DNA of 64,000 nucleotides from Clostridium intestinale DSM 6191 (GTDB lineage: Bacteria; Bacillota; Clostridia; Clostridiales; Clostridiaceae), in the NCBI RefSeq assembly GCF_900130055.1, contig NZ_FQXU01000010.1, positions 1-64,000 on the forward strand, written 5' to 3'. Shown in pieces: positions 44,576 through 53,877 of the stretch (position 1 is the stretch's first letter; the number at the start of each line of letters is the position of its first letter). Both the position numbers and the translations under genes were made by a program. The notes under the pieces were generated by a model. The model saw nothing but the letters and a program-made list of their open reading frames with translations, searched no databases and had not been told where the DNA came from.

Positions 44576-44581
44576 ATATTT

Positions 44582-45925
44582 TTATTCATAGATATTTTTT
44601 AATTTATTATTTAAATCCTTAAATTTCTCTATGGAAGTTCCGTAATTGCTGATATCTTCACCCACTTTTTCAGAAGCCCACTCTCTTGTATATTCAGGAA
44701 TTCTATCTCCTAGATAATATTTTATAATATCTAAATTATCAATAAGGGCAAACATAAAAATTGCATTTTTCTCAAGTTTATCTCTACGTTCCTCATTTAG
44801 AAAATATGTTTTATTTTCTCCGAATTCAACTAAACTTACATTTATACCATAAGGATGATCATCTGTTTGAAGTTGTACAGTCCCCACCTTAGCTCCTTCT
44901 GGAAAATCTAGTCCAGATACTATATTAACTACTTTCGAATTATCTCCTACATATGGTGTTTTATTTTTATACAAGGTTTCAGTTACATCTTCTTTAATAA
45001 AACTCCTAGTATAGGAGTTTGTAACTAATCCTATTATTACCACTATGACTATAATGGAAGTTATCAGGATTCCTAGGAAAGTTCTTTTTCTATTTATTAA
45101 TATATTCTTTATGCGAGCCTTTACACTACTTTCTCCAAAAGCAAAAGGTGTAGTTAAACTACTTTTTCTTACTGAATAAGAAAGTAATATATTAGAATAG
45201 GTTTTTTTATCCTTAACACTATAGTTTTTTATAACACTCTCATCGCAGGACATTTCCATGTCTTTTTCCATAAGATAATAACACATCCATACAACTGGAT
45301 TAAACCAATGGAGCATAACAATAAAAAATGCAAACAGTTTTATAATATAGTCTTTTCTTTTAACATGAACTTTTTCATGGTTAAGCATATACTCAAATTC
45401 ACTTTGTTTTATATTTACAGGCATATAAATCCTTGGTTTTAACGCCCCGAACACAAAAGGCGACTCAATTGAATCTGTTTCATAAATATTTTCTTTGATC
45501 AGTGTAGCAAATTTCAACTTGTTTTTAAGTCTTATATAATCTAATAGACTTTTTGAAAGAAAAATAACAAACCCAACTATCCAAATCACAGCTAAAGTTT
45601 TCATTATATTATCCATGTTGGTTAAATCATTATTTGACTGATTAGGTAATATATTAGACTCAACTAATGCAGTTATATTACTATTTGATGATAGGTTATT
45701 TGAATTGCCAACTTGATATGATATTGGAGTATTAATTTTCGGCATAAAGCTCAATATGCTATTAATTGAAAAAGGAACTATAAGTCTAAAGAATACAGGA
45801 ATCCAAAGAATATAGCTAAATATCTTAGGTGACTTTTTTAATAAAACCCTAACTAATATTACAACTAAAGCTACATAAGTGCCGGTAATACTCATATTTA
45901 ATAAATACTCAAATAGATTTTTCAC
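44582..45925 (-). CDS. BlaR1-like M56 membrane metallopeptidase without beta-lactam sensor
   Basis: 447 residues. Four membrane segments, with the zinc motif HEKVH in the loop after the third (about residue 185) and the supporting MEMSCDE motif. The extracellular C-terminus (about 300-447) resembles DUF4825 (TPYVGDNSKVVNIVSGL) and has no SxxK or KTG motif, so it is not a penicillin-binding sensor as in BlaR1/MecR1. Such proteins signal by cleaving the partner repressor. The start overlaps the blaI-like stop by four bases. The inducing signal is unknown. Confidence 0.87.
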   Translation of the reverse strand: MKNLFEYLLNMSITGTYVALVVILVRVLLKKSPKIFSYILWIPVFFRLIVPFSINSILSFMPKINTPISYQVGNSNNLSSNSNITALVESNILPNQSNNDLTNMDNIMKTLAVIWIVGFVIFLSKSLLDYIRLKNKLKFATLIKENIYETDSIESPFVFGALKPRIYMPVNIKQSEFEYMLNHEKVHVKRKDYIIKLFAFFIVMLHWFNPVVWMCYYLMEKDMEMSCDESVIKNYSVKDKKTYSNILLSYSVRKSSLTTPFAFGESSVKARIKNILINRKRTFLGILITSIIVIVVIIGLVTNSYTRSFIKEDVTETLYKNKTPYVGDNSKVVNIVSGLDFPEGAKVGTVQLQTDDHPYGINVSLVEFGENKTYFLNEERRDKLEKNAIFMFALIDNLDIIKYYLGDRIPEYTREWASEKVGEDISNYGTSIEKFKDLNNKLKNIYE

Positions 45926-46281
45926 TCAATAGCCTCCTCTATCATTTTTTTGATTTCATCAGCTTCTTTGTTTGATAATTTCTTTCCCTTTAAAAATGTT
46001 GTTATAAATTCAGGGATGGAACCATTAAAAGCTTTATCTAAAAGTGCATCACTTTCATATTTTTGAACCTGCTCCCTATTGATTAAACTAGTAACAATCG
46101 CATTATCATTTTTAAGTATCTCACGTTCAGAGAGTTTACGAATCATATTGAAGGTTGTAGATTTTTTCCACCCAAGCTTTTCTAAACATACTTTTGATAA
46201 TTCAGTAGAATTAACTGGCTCTATCTCCCATATTATACTTATAAACTTAAATTCTGCATCAAAAAGTTTGTAATCTTTCAT
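45922..46281 (-). CDS. BlaI/MecI-type repressor
   Basis: 119-residue winged-helix repressor (SIIWEIEPVNSTELSKV and KKSTTFNMIRKLSEREIL) with a C-terminal dimerisation part. It is translationally coupled to the M56 peptidase that should cleave it. Two copies of the dyad GTTTGTC-NN-GATAAAC lie in front of it, one between -35 and -10, so it represses itself and the peptidase gene. Confidence 0.9.
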   Translation of the reverse strand: MKDYKLFDAEFKFISIIWEIEPVNSTELSKVCLEKLGWKKSTTFNMIRKLSEREILKNDNAIVTSLINREQVQKYESDALLDKAFNGSIPEFITTFLKGKKLSNKEADEIKKMIEEAIE

Positions 46282-46296
46282 TCTAATCCCCCTTTT

Positions 46297-46353
46297 GGTT
46301 TGTCATGATAAACCTCTTATATCTAGTTTATCCCGACAAACCTATTTTGTCAA
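46297..46353 (-). promoter_or_regulatory. promoter with two BlaI-type operators
   Basis: On the minus strand: -35 TTGACA (46348-46353), 17-base spacer, -10 TAAACT (46325-46330). Operator GTTTGTC-GG-GATAAAC (46326-46341) fills the spacer; a second copy, GTTTGTC-AT-GATAAAC, lies at 46298-46313 near the start site in opposite orientation. Confidence 0.87.
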
Positions 46354-46354
46354 A

Positions 46355-46380
46355 CAAAAAAAGACATGCATCACATGTCT
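46355..46380 (-). terminator. terminator of the PTS/glycerate kinase unit
   Basis: AGACATG pairs with CATGTCT, followed by a T-run on the minus strand, immediately before the blaI promoter. Confidence 0.87.
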
Positions 46381-46444
46381 CTTTTTTTATTCTTTAGGTA
46401 TAGTTCATATCTATCAAATGAATTTTATGAAGCTGAAAAAGCTT

Positions 46445-47587
46445 CTACAGCAATAATGTGTGTAGCTTAACTATTCTCATTATCCGCTCAGCTGTATCTT
46501 CTAATAAATTTTCTGCATTTTCCATAGCTTCATCTAAAGTCATAGGTTTATCTACTATTGAAAAAATACTATCTATTCCTTTGTAATAAAGGTCTGATGC
46601 ATCTTTACCTATTCCTCCAGCTATAGCTATTACTGATTTACTGTATTTTTTACTCGTCTCCGCTACCCCAAAAGGAGTTTTACCAAATTGAGTTTGATAA
46701 TCTATCATTCCTTCTCCAGTTATAACCAGGTCACTATCTTTAATCCTTTCTTCTAACTTTGAGGCCTCTATAACTATATCTATTCCTCTTTTAAGTTCTG
46801 CATTTAAAAAAGCTAAAAGTGCAGCTCCAAGTCCACCTGCTGCTCCTGCCCCTGGGTAGTTAAGTACTGATACATTAAGATTTTCCTCAAGTAGATTTCC
46901 ATAATGCTCTAAATACTCATCTAGAACTTTAACCATATCTTCATCTGCCCCCTTTTGAGGTCCAAAAATATGGGAAGCTCCCTTTTCCCCAACAAGAGGG
47001 TTATCAACATCACAAGCAGCTATAAATTTACATTCTCTTATTTTCTCATCAAAGGTAGATAAATCTATGGTTTTAAGTTTTATTAATCCTTCTGCTCCTA
47101 AAGGTATATCTTTATCATCTTTATCTAGAAGTTTTGCTCCTAATGCCATAGCCATACCAGCTCCACCATCATTTGTAGCACTTCCACCTATTCCAATTAT
47201 TATATTTTTACAACCACTATTTACTGCATGTTTTATCAACTCTCCTGTGCCATAAGTAGTAGTTTTCATAGGATTTCTTTCTTCTTTTTTTAGTAATGGT
47301 AGGCCTGAGGCCTGAGCCATTTCAATTGCTGCTGTTTTATTATCACCTAATATCCCATAAACAGCCTCTATTTCTCTCATTAAAGGGTCATTAACCTTAA
47401 CTTTAATATATTTTCCTCCTGTAGCTTCTACCAAGGACTCTACAGTTCCTTCTCCCCCATCTGCCATTGGAATCTTAACTGTTTCTATGCTTTTATCAAC
47501 TTTTTTTATTCCTTTTTCAATGGCATTTGCAACTTCCGTAGCTGATAAACTTCCCTTAAAAGAATCTGGTGCAATAGCTATTTTCAT
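46445..47587 (-). CDS. glycerate kinase (GK-I / GlxK family)
   Basis: 380 residues, class of MKIAIAPDSFKGSLSATEVA, which is diagnostic. Glycine-rich substrate loops such as GIGGSATNDGGAGMA and the VITGEGMIDYQTQFGKTP motif are intact. It phosphorylates D-glycerate to 2- or 3-phosphoglycerate. It starts 22 bases after the PTS IIA gene without a terminator between, so it is probably the last gene of the alpha-glucoside operon, although a metabolic link is not obvious. Confidence 0.93.
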   Translation of the reverse strand: MKIAIAPDSFKGSLSATEVANAIEKGIKKVDKSIETVKIPMADGGEGTVESLVEATGGKYIKVKVNDPLMREIEAVYGILGDNKTAAIEMAQASGLPLLKKEERNPMKTTTYGTGELIKHAVNSGCKNIIIGIGGSATNDGGAGMAMALGAKLLDKDDKDIPLGAEGLIKLKTIDLSTFDEKIRECKFIAACDVDNPLVGEKGASHIFGPQKGADEDMVKVLDEYLEHYGNLLEENLNVSVLNYPGAGAAGGLGAALLAFLNAELKRGIDIVIEASKLEERIKDSDLVITGEGMIDYQTQFGKTPFGVAETSKKYSKSVIAIAGGIGKDASDLYYKGIDSIFSIVDKPMTLDEAMENAENLLEDTAERIMRIVKLHTLLL

Positions 47588-47609
47588 TTTAATCCCACCT
47601 TATCACAAA

Positions 47610-48122
47610 CTATTTTTTAATTATAACAGCTACAGCTCGCTCTGCAAGAGAAACTTGTTTGTATTTTTCTACTACAATTTTTTCATCCTCTTTTAGATTA
47701 GCTATGACTACTGGAGTGATAATTGATGGAACCTTATCTTTAATTTTTTCTATATCTATTTTTAGTAATTCATCACCTATAGAAACTTTCTGCCCCACTT
47801 CAGCTAAAACCTCAAAACCTTCTCCATTTAAGCTAACTGTTTCTAATCCAAAATGTATTATTATTTCATATCCTTCTTTTGATGTAAGCCCAATAGCATG
47901 TTTTGTTGGAAATATACTTCCTACTGTTCCTTCTATAGGAGAGACTATTATGCCTAGAGTAGGTTTAATTGCAAAGCCATCCCCCATCATTTTCTCTGAA
48001 AACACTGGATCTGGAACTTCTGTTATAGAAACCAGCTCACCCTCTAGTGGTGCTGCTAAAATTAGCTTTGGCTTAGCTTGAGGTTCTTTATTAGAAAATA
48101 TATTTTTTATAGCCTTGAACAT
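47610..48122 (-). CDS. PTS EIIA-Glc type protein
   Basis: 170 residues from the ATG at 48122 with GGAGG eight bases upstream; the longer frame to 48182 lacks a ribosome site. The phospho-accepting histidine is H90 in IIIHFGLETV, with H75 as the supporting residue. It donates phosphate to a IIB domain, here most likely the IICB protein two genes upstream, which has no IIA of its own. A terminator-like hairpin precedes it. Confidence 0.9.
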   Translation of the reverse strand: MFKAIKNIFSNKEPQAKPKLILAAPLEGELVSITEVPDPVFSEKMMGDGFAIKPTLGIIVSPIEGTVGSIFPTKHAIGLTSKEGYEIIIHFGLETVSLNGEGFEVLAEVGQKVSIGDELLKIDIEKIKDKVPSIITPVVIANLKEDEKIVVEKYKQVSLAERAVAVIIKK

Positions 48123-48146
48123 TTTAAAATCCTCCTTTTTAAATAA

Positions 48147-48170
48147 GGAAAAAATCCAGCATAGCTGAAT
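48147..48170 (-). terminator. hairpin between malH and the IIA gene
   Basis: ATTCAGC pairs with GCTGGAT on the minus strand, followed by TTTTTTCC. Being inside the operon it may lower downstream expression or stabilise the upstream message. Confidence 0.6.
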
Positions 48171-48202
48171 TTTCTCCTTCATTGTACATTCTAAACTATC
48201 TA

Positions 48203-49525
48203 TTACTTAAGTTCTGGCCAATATCCCTTATTAGCTTCTATTAAAGCATCTAATACTTGTCTTGCTTTTTTAGCAGAGACTATAGTTCTGTTTAAAGTTA
48301 ATGCTTGTAAAGCCTTGTCATAAGATTCTTCAAAATAAGCATCTACTGCAAGTTTTTCATAAGCTAATTGAGATTCCATTAAACCTTTGTAGAAAGTTCC
48401 TATTTTTCCTACAGCTAGAGGACGTGGTCCATTTGAAGTCATAACTGCTGCTACTTCTACCATTGCATCATCTTGAATATTAGATATTATTCCGTTATTC
48501 TCAATAATTACAATATATATGCGTTGTTTATTGTATGCTATAGATTCTGCTAGTTCTATTATAAACTCACTATGAGCATCATTGTGCACAAGTACTGAAC
48601 CCTCAGAAGTCCCAACTTCTGCTACTCTCTTGCACTCTTCAAATATTCTCTTTTCTCTTCCATTCATAACCTCATTTGCACGAGTATAATTAGGATCTAA
48701 ATGTGATACTTTATAGTCTGGATAATAATAGTATTGTAAATAAGTGTTTGGTAGGTACTCTGGGAAATCGTCTAACATATCTTTAACCATTCCATAAGTA
48801 TCTAACCAAGACTTGTCTCTTTGCTCTGCATCTACTGGTTTAAAGCCATTTTCTCTTATAGTGTCTCTTAATTTAGGTAATAAATCATTTCCTTGTCCAT
48901 CATAAAGATTAGTAAACCAGCCAAAATGATTAAGCCCAAAGTATACTGGTTCAAACTGGCTATCATTCATTCCTAATATTCTTCCGTAAGATCTTAATAA
49001 GTTTACAGGCTGATCGCATATGTTTAGAATTCTCTTATCATCATGGAACACTCTATTAGTAGCTTCTGCAACTATAGCCGCTGGATTTGTGTAGTTTAAT
49101 ATCCATGCATTTGGAGAATATTTACGTATATCCTTTATAGTCTTTATCATATCTCTTATAGACCTAAGACCATATGCAAATCCCCCTGGACCACATGTTT
49201 CTTGTCCTAATACCCCAAGACTTAGTGGAATTTTTTCATCTAGCTCACGCATCTTATATCCACCAGTTCTCATTTGCATAAACACAAAATCTACATCTAA
49301 ATAAGCCTCTTCAACCTTTGTAGTGTAGCTAAAATCTAGTTCTGGGTAATTTTCTTTAAATAATATCCTTGCAAATTCACCTATAGTTGCTTGACGTTCT
49401 TCATTTACATCAAACATAACTAGTTTCTTTAGAGGAAAACTATCCTTCATTTTGCATAAACTTTGTAGAAGTCCTGGTGTCCAAGTACTACCTCCACCTA
49501 CTATTGTTATATTAAATTTCTTCAT
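48203..49525 (-). CDS. malH: 6-phospho-alpha-glucosidase, GH4 family
   Basis: 440 residues. GH4 enzymes need NAD and a divalent metal. The NAD motif is IVGGGSTWTPG; metal ligands are C170 in ICDQPVN and H200 in LNHFGW. The CDxP form of the cysteine motif is found in alpha-specific members (GlvA, MalH), whereas 6-phospho-beta-glucosidases carry CNxP. Length and motifs match clostridial MalH. It hydrolyses maltose-6-phosphate and similar phosphorylated alpha-glucosides delivered by the adjacent PTS. Confidence 0.9.
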   Translation of the reverse strand: MKKFNITIVGGGSTWTPGLLQSLCKMKDSFPLKKLVMFDVNEERQATIGEFARILFKENYPELDFSYTTKVEEAYLDVDFVFMQMRTGGYKMRELDEKIPLSLGVLGQETCGPGGFAYGLRSIRDMIKTIKDIRKYSPNAWILNYTNPAAIVAEATNRVFHDDKRILNICDQPVNLLRSYGRILGMNDSQFEPVYFGLNHFGWFTNLYDGQGNDLLPKLRDTIRENGFKPVDAEQRDKSWLDTYGMVKDMLDDFPEYLPNTYLQYYYYPDYKVSHLDPNYTRANEVMNGREKRIFEECKRVAEVGTSEGSVLVHNDAHSEFIIELAESIAYNKQRIYIVIIENNGIISNIQDDAMVEVAAVMTSNGPRPLAVGKIGTFYKGLMESQLAYEKLAVDAYFEESYDKALQALTLNRTIVSAKKARQVLDALIEANKGYWPELK

Positions 49526-49590
49526 TATGAAATCCTCCTATGCTTCTAAAACTATATTATTTGTGTTGCTGTATTTATGTTAAAATTTAA

Positions 49591-51150
49591 TTATGACTTT
49601 CTCTTAAGCTCTTTTGCTACTGAAGCTTTTATACTTGAAACTGAAGGTCCATATATTACTTGAATATCTGTTTCACTTGGTTTTATAACCCCAGCAGCTC
49701 CAGTTCTCTTAAATCCACTCTCTTCAACTAAACTCATATCTTTAACTACTACACGAAGTCTAGTAAAACAATTGTTAACTTTCTCTATATTGTCTTTTCC
49801 ACCTAAATACTTAATTATTTCTATAGCTTTTCCATCAAAATCACTATTGTCTAAAACTAAATTTTCTTCGTCAAGTTCTATATCATCTTCTCTACCTGGA
49901 GTTTTTAAGTTCATCTTTAATATTACGAACTTGAAAGTAAAGTAATATATAAATGCATAAGCTATCCCTATTAATAATGTTATAAACCATTTGGTATTAG
50001 GTTGAAGCATACCGAAAACTACTAAATCAATAGCGCCTCCTTGAGTATTACCTATTGCAACTCCTAAAATATGATTTAACATAAAGGATATTCCTGATAG
50101 CACTGAATGAATTCCATATAATACTGGTGCAACAAATAAGAAAGAGAATTCTAGTGGTTCAGTTATCCCTGTAACCAGTGATGCTAAAGCTCCTGCTGTA
50201 AGTATCCCTTTTATTCTATTTCTATTTACAGGATTTGCAGTTCTATACATTGCAAGGGCTGCAGCTGGTAAACCAAACATCATTATTGGTATTTTTCCTT
50301 GTGCTAAAAAACGTGTTGCTTCAGTTGAAAATGATGTAGTATTAGGATCAGCAAGCTGAGCATAAAAAATATTTAGTGCTCCTGCTATAGAGTTTCCTCC
50401 TATAACCATTTCTCCACCAACAGGTGTAAATCTAAACATCGCATTTAATATATGATGTAACCCAAATGGTATAAGAAGTCTTTCAAGTAATCCGAATAAG
50501 AAAGTTCCAAAGTATCCTAACCTAGCTATTGTATATCCTAACCCTTGAATTCCAGCTCCTATTGGAGGCCATATTACTGGAATAAGCAATCCAACTACTG
50601 TAAATGCTAAAGTTGTTATAATTGGTACAAAACGTGTTCCTCCAAAGAATCCTATATAGTCAGGAAGTTTTATTGTATAGAACTTATTATGGAGCTCTGC
50701 CACAATTATCCCTACGATTATTCCTCCAAAAACACCTAGCTCTATTGATTGAATACCTAAAGTCATTCCTTGACCAGCTGATCTTAAATTTTCTGCTGTT
50801 GCTAAGGTTTTGCTACTTATAAGAAATGCATTTATTGTTATGTGCATTACTATATATCCAATAAATCCTGAAAATCCAGCTACAGCTGTTTCATCCTTTG
50901 CAAGACCTATAGCTAAAGAAATAGCAAAAAGTACTGGTAAGTTACTAAAAAGTACTCCTGTTATTGCTTTTGTAAATACAAATATTAATTGTAATATTTC
51001 ATTGCCTAAGAAAGGCATTTTTGCTATAACATTAGGATTTGAAAATGCTGAACTGATTCCTAGGAATATACCTGCAAAAGATATCAATGCTATAGGAAGC
51101 ATAAAGGCTTTACCTAGGCGCTGAAAATAATTATTCATCTTTTTTAACAT
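49591..51150 (-). CDS. PTS alpha-glucoside-specific EIICB
   Basis: 519 residues. The IIC membrane domain (about 1-410, ten or so segments, with FRFTPVGGEMVIGGNS and GITEPLEFSFLF motifs) is joined to a C-terminal IIB domain whose phosphocysteine is in NNCFTRLR. There is no fused IIA; a separate IIA gene follows two genes later. Neighbouring GH4 alpha-type hydrolase indicates maltose or related disaccharides as substrate. First gene of the operon, divergent from an RpiR regulator. Confidence 0.92.
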   Translation of the reverse strand: MLKKMNNYFQRLGKAFMLPIALISFAGIFLGISSAFSNPNVIAKMPFLGNEILQLIFVFTKAITGVLFSNLPVLFAISLAIGLAKDETAVAGFSGFIGYIVMHITINAFLISSKTLATAENLRSAGQGMTLGIQSIELGVFGGIIVGIIVAELHNKFYTIKLPDYIGFFGGTRFVPIITTLAFTVVGLLIPVIWPPIGAGIQGLGYTIARLGYFGTFLFGLLERLLIPFGLHHILNAMFRFTPVGGEMVIGGNSIAGALNIFYAQLADPNTTSFSTEATRFLAQGKIPIMMFGLPAAALAMYRTANPVNRNRIKGILTAGALASLVTGITEPLEFSFLFVAPVLYGIHSVLSGISFMLNHILGVAIGNTQGGAIDLVVFGMLQPNTKWFITLLIGIAYAFIYYFTFKFVILKMNLKTPGREDDIELDEENLVLDNSDFDGKAIEIIKYLGGKDNIEKVNNCFTRLRVVVKDMSLVEESGFKRTGAAGVIKPSETDIQVIYGPSVSSIKASVAKELKRKS

Positions 51151-51275
51151 TTGAGATCCTCCTCTTAATTCATATTGTTTTGAATCTAGTTATTAAATAT
51201 AATTTGTTATAAATCCCTTTAATTTGTCGACAAATTTATTGATTAATTATATTATATATATGATAACGTATTTAA

Positions 51276-51286
51276 GAAACCGTTTC
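51276..51286. promoter_or_regulatory. palindrome between PTS operon and rpiR-type gene
   Basis: GAAACCGTTTC is a perfect 5-1-5 palindrome in the 239-base divergent region. It could be the operator of the RpiR regulator; it does not fit the cre consensus well. Confidence 0.45.
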
Positions 51287-51389
51287 AGACCATTCAGTAA
51301 TTATGTTCAAATGTTGAATTTTTTTCACTTTCTGAAATTTTTTTCACCACTTTTTCTTTTATCGTTAATTATTGAAACGAGGTGTTATT

Positions 51390-52166
51390 TTGAATTTTTT
51401 TAATTATATTGAAAAAACAAGAGTAAATTTAAATAAAAATGAAAATGAACTGTTGCAGTATTTTATAGAAAACGCAAGCTCTGTTAAAAGCATGAAAATT
51501 CAAGATGTATCAAAAAAGACCTTTGTTTCTACAGCTGCAATAATAAGATTTTGTAAAAAGCTAGGCTTTAGCGGCTATTCAGAATTTAAAAATACTTTAT
51601 ATCATACTGTGGAAAACCAAGAAGATAATAATAAACTTCAAAGTCCTAAAAATATTGGATCACACTTTGATATATTTGATGATATATTGAAAACTAAAAA
51701 CCTTATTAATGATTCGGTTATTGATGAAATAGTAGATTTAATCTATGAAAGTAATAGATTGGAGTTTTATGGGGAAGGTTCTTCAAGAATAGTTTGTGAA
51801 GATATGACTAGACGATTTAGATTAGTAGAAAAACAAGCATATTATTATGATGATACAAGTCTTATGTATTTATCTGCATCTAATTTAAACTCAAAAGATT
51901 TAGCATTTTGTATATCTATGTCTGGAGAAACATCTCAAATCGTCAAAGCTGCAAATATTGCTAAAACAAAAAAAGCTACTGTAATATCAGTAACCACTAT
52001 GAGCAATAATACTTTATCTAACATTGCTCACAAACCTTTATTTGTATGCTCTACTAGATACTCAGTTGGAGAGATGAACTTTGTTTCAAGAATTCCTGCA
52101 ACTACTGTATTAGAATATATATTTAATAAATACCTTCATAAATATTCCAATTCTAATCCTCAGTAA
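51390..52166 (+). CDS. RpiR/MurR family sugar-phosphate regulator
   Basis: 258 residues from the TTG at 51390, with GAGGTG upstream; the TTG at 51372 is too early. An N-terminal RpiR helix-turn-helix (about 1-75, KTFVSTAAIIRFCKKLGFSGYSEF) is followed by a SIS sugar-phosphate-binding domain (about 105-235, FYGEGSSRIV, CISMSGETSQIVKAA). It is divergent from the alpha-glucoside PTS operon and probably responds to the phosphorylated sugar. Confidence 0.9.
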   Translation: MNFFNYIEKTRVNLNKNENELLQYFIENASSVKSMKIQDVSKKTFVSTAAIIRFCKKLGFSGYSEFKNTLYHTVENQEDNNKLQSPKNIGSHFDIFDDILKTKNLINDSVIDEIVDLIYESNRLEFYGEGSSRIVCEDMTRRFRLVEKQAYYYDDTSLMYLSASNLNSKDLAFCISMSGETSQIVKAANIAKTKKATVISVTTMSNNTLSNIAHKPLFVCSTRYSVGEMNFVSRIPATTVLEYIFNKYLHKYSNSNPQ

Positions 52167-52177
52167 AAAGCGGAGAT

Positions 52178-52852
52178 TTACTCATATAAATCTTCCGCAA
52201 GTCCTCTTAATACCTCTTCATCTATAATTTCATAATAATTTTTCTTCTTTCTTATTATTGATTTACTACATAAAGAATTTAGAGTCCTTAATAAATGTCT
52301 GTAGCTAGCTCCTAAAAGCTCTGCAGTTTCTGTAAGATTTTCTTTAAAGGTGTTTTTTTCTTTATTAGATAATATATAACTAGCCACTCTATTTTCTAAA
52401 GGGTACAATAAATTAATTGAACTATACTTACTTAACCTTGTAAGTTTTTCAGCCAATCCATCGCATATAAATCTTAAAAACTTACTATCTTCAATGGAGT
52501 ATTTTCTTATATGTTCAAAAGCTATTCCAACGCAGTAGGTTTCTTCAATAGCTTGAACACTACAGTCAGCTTTATTAAAGTACATAAATTCAACGTCACC
52601 TATTACCTTAAATGGTGTATAAAAACACAATAACAGAGACTTTCCATTGCTCATTACAGTGTAAACTTTAGCTTTTCCACTAACAAAAAAATATAAGTAC
52701 TCTAAATCCTCTTGTACTCTACATATATGTTCACCCTTATTAAACTTAAATAAATGCATATAGGGTTTCATATCATTACTGAAAACCTCGTCTATTTGAT
52801 ATTTATTTATATAGTTTTCTAAAATCTTCTTATCAATAATCTTTTCTCCCAT
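52178..52852 (-). CDS. Crp/Fnr family regulator (YeiL type)
   Basis: 224 residues: cyclic-nucleotide-like effector domain (about 30-140, FVSGKAKVYTVMSNGKSLLL) and a C-terminal winged helix (about 160-215, ETAELLGASYRHLLRTL). The effector domain lacks the Fnr cysteine set and the full cAMP-binding arginine motif, so its ligand is unknown. It is divergent from two half-size YdcZ transporter genes, which it probably controls. Confidence 0.87.
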   Translation of the reverse strand: MGEKIIDKKILENYINKYQIDEVFSNDMKPYMHLFKFNKGEHICRVQEDLEYLYFFVSGKAKVYTVMSNGKSLLLCFYTPFKVIGDVEFMYFNKADCSVQAIEETYCVGIAFEHIRKYSIEDSKFLRFICDGLAEKLTRLSKYSSINLLYPLENRVASYILSNKEKNTFKENLTETAELLGASYRHLLRTLNSLCSKSIIRKKKNYYEIIDEEVLRGLAEDLYE

Positions 52853-52986
52853 ATATTAACTCCACCCTCAATTTTACTCCAATAATAACATTAAAATTAT
52901 AGCATAAATTCATATGACATATGTCATAATATCATTTATCTAATCTATGATAAATTTATATTAATCGTAGAAAAAGGAGAAATGTT

Positions 52987-53409
52987 ATGTATAAAATATA
53001 TTCTGCTCTAATAGGTATTTTAATTACTATAATGATTGTTTTTAACGGAAAACTCTCTTCCTCTTTGGGTAATTATACTGCTATTATAATAATTCATCTT
53101 ACTGGACTTATTGCAATGATTATTTGGGTTATAGTAAAAAAACAAAAAATATCTTTTGATAAAAACATTCCACTTTATATCTATAGTGCCGGTTTAATAG
53201 GAATTTTTACTGTTTTATTTACAAATATGAGTTTTAATTATTTAGGAGCTTCTCTAACTCTTTCTTTAGGCCTCTTGGGTCAATCTGTAGCTTCAATACT
53301 TATAGATCATTATGGTTTTCTTGGAGCTGAAGTTGTTAAATTTAATAAACAAAAGCTTATTGGATTAATTGCTATTTCTTTAGGTATTTTTATAATGAGC
53401 GTATATTAA
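52987..53409 (+). CDS. YdcZ/DUF606 half-size DMT transporter, first subunit
   Basis: 140 residues with five predicted membrane segments, half the size of a standard EamA transporter. It contains the GASLTLSLGLLGQSVASILIDHYG stretch typical of YdcZ. A second half-size gene follows after 12 bases, so the two likely form a heterodimeric carrier. The substrate is unknown. AAAAAGGAG precedes the start. Confidence 0.87.
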   Translation: MYKIYSALIGILITIMIVFNGKLSSSLGNYTAIIIIHLTGLIAMIIWVIVKKQKISFDKNIPLYIYSAGLIGIFTVLFTNMSFNYLGASLTLSLGLLGQSVASILIDHYGFLGAEVVKFNKQKLIGLIAISLGIFIMSVY

Positions 53410-53421
53410 GGGGGATTATCT

Positions 53422-53877
53422 ATGATTTTAATTATAATATTATCTATACTAGCTGGTGCCTCTACGGTAATTGCTAGAAATATAAACTCTTCTTTAGCAG
53501 AAAAAATAGGACTAGTTCAAGGAACCTTTTATAACTATGTTACTGGACTTGCTGGAGGAATACTTGTTTTCCTTATAAGCAGAGAATTTATGAATTTTTC
53601 CACTGATACCTTAAAATCTGTACCATTTTGGGCATATTTAGGTGGACTAGTCGGTGTACTGGTTGTATCTTCATCTAATATTGTTACTCCCAAGGTTCCA
53701 GCTTTTTATCTAACCCTATTAATGTTTATAGGACAACTTTTTTCAGGAATGGTTGTTGATTACTTTAAAGACGGTGTGTTATCTAAAGGTAAGTTGATTG
53801 GTGGTATTCTTATATTAATAGGTCTTACCTATAACTTGTTTGTTGATAAAAAAGCATCAGAAGAAGAATTAGTTTAA
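53422..53877 (+). CDS. YdcZ/DUF606 half-size DMT transporter, second subunit
   Basis: 151 residues, five membrane segments, related to the preceding gene (LAGASTVIARNINSSLAEKIG and YLTLLMFIGQLFSGMVVDYF). GGGGG-type ribosome site upstream. Its stop overlaps the convergent GerB-type gene by nine bases. The pair plus the divergent Crp-like regulator is a recurrent arrangement in Firmicutes. Confidence 0.87.
   Translation: MILIIILSILAGASTVIARNINSSLAEKIGLVQGTFYNYVTGLAGGILVFLISREFMNFSTDTLKSVPFWAYLGGLVGVLVVSSSNIVTPKVPAFYLTLLMFIGQLFSGMVVDYFKDGVLSKGKLIGGILILIGLTYNLFVDKKASEEELV

Noticed and set aside
44582-45925. BlaR1 beta-lactam sensor
   Set aside because: The outer domain lacks the SxxK and KTG motifs and is much shorter than a penicillin-binding domain.
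51261-51290. cre site for CcpA before the PTS operon
   Set aside because: Neither TGATAACG nor GAAACCGTTTC fits the 14-bp cre consensus at the invariant positions.
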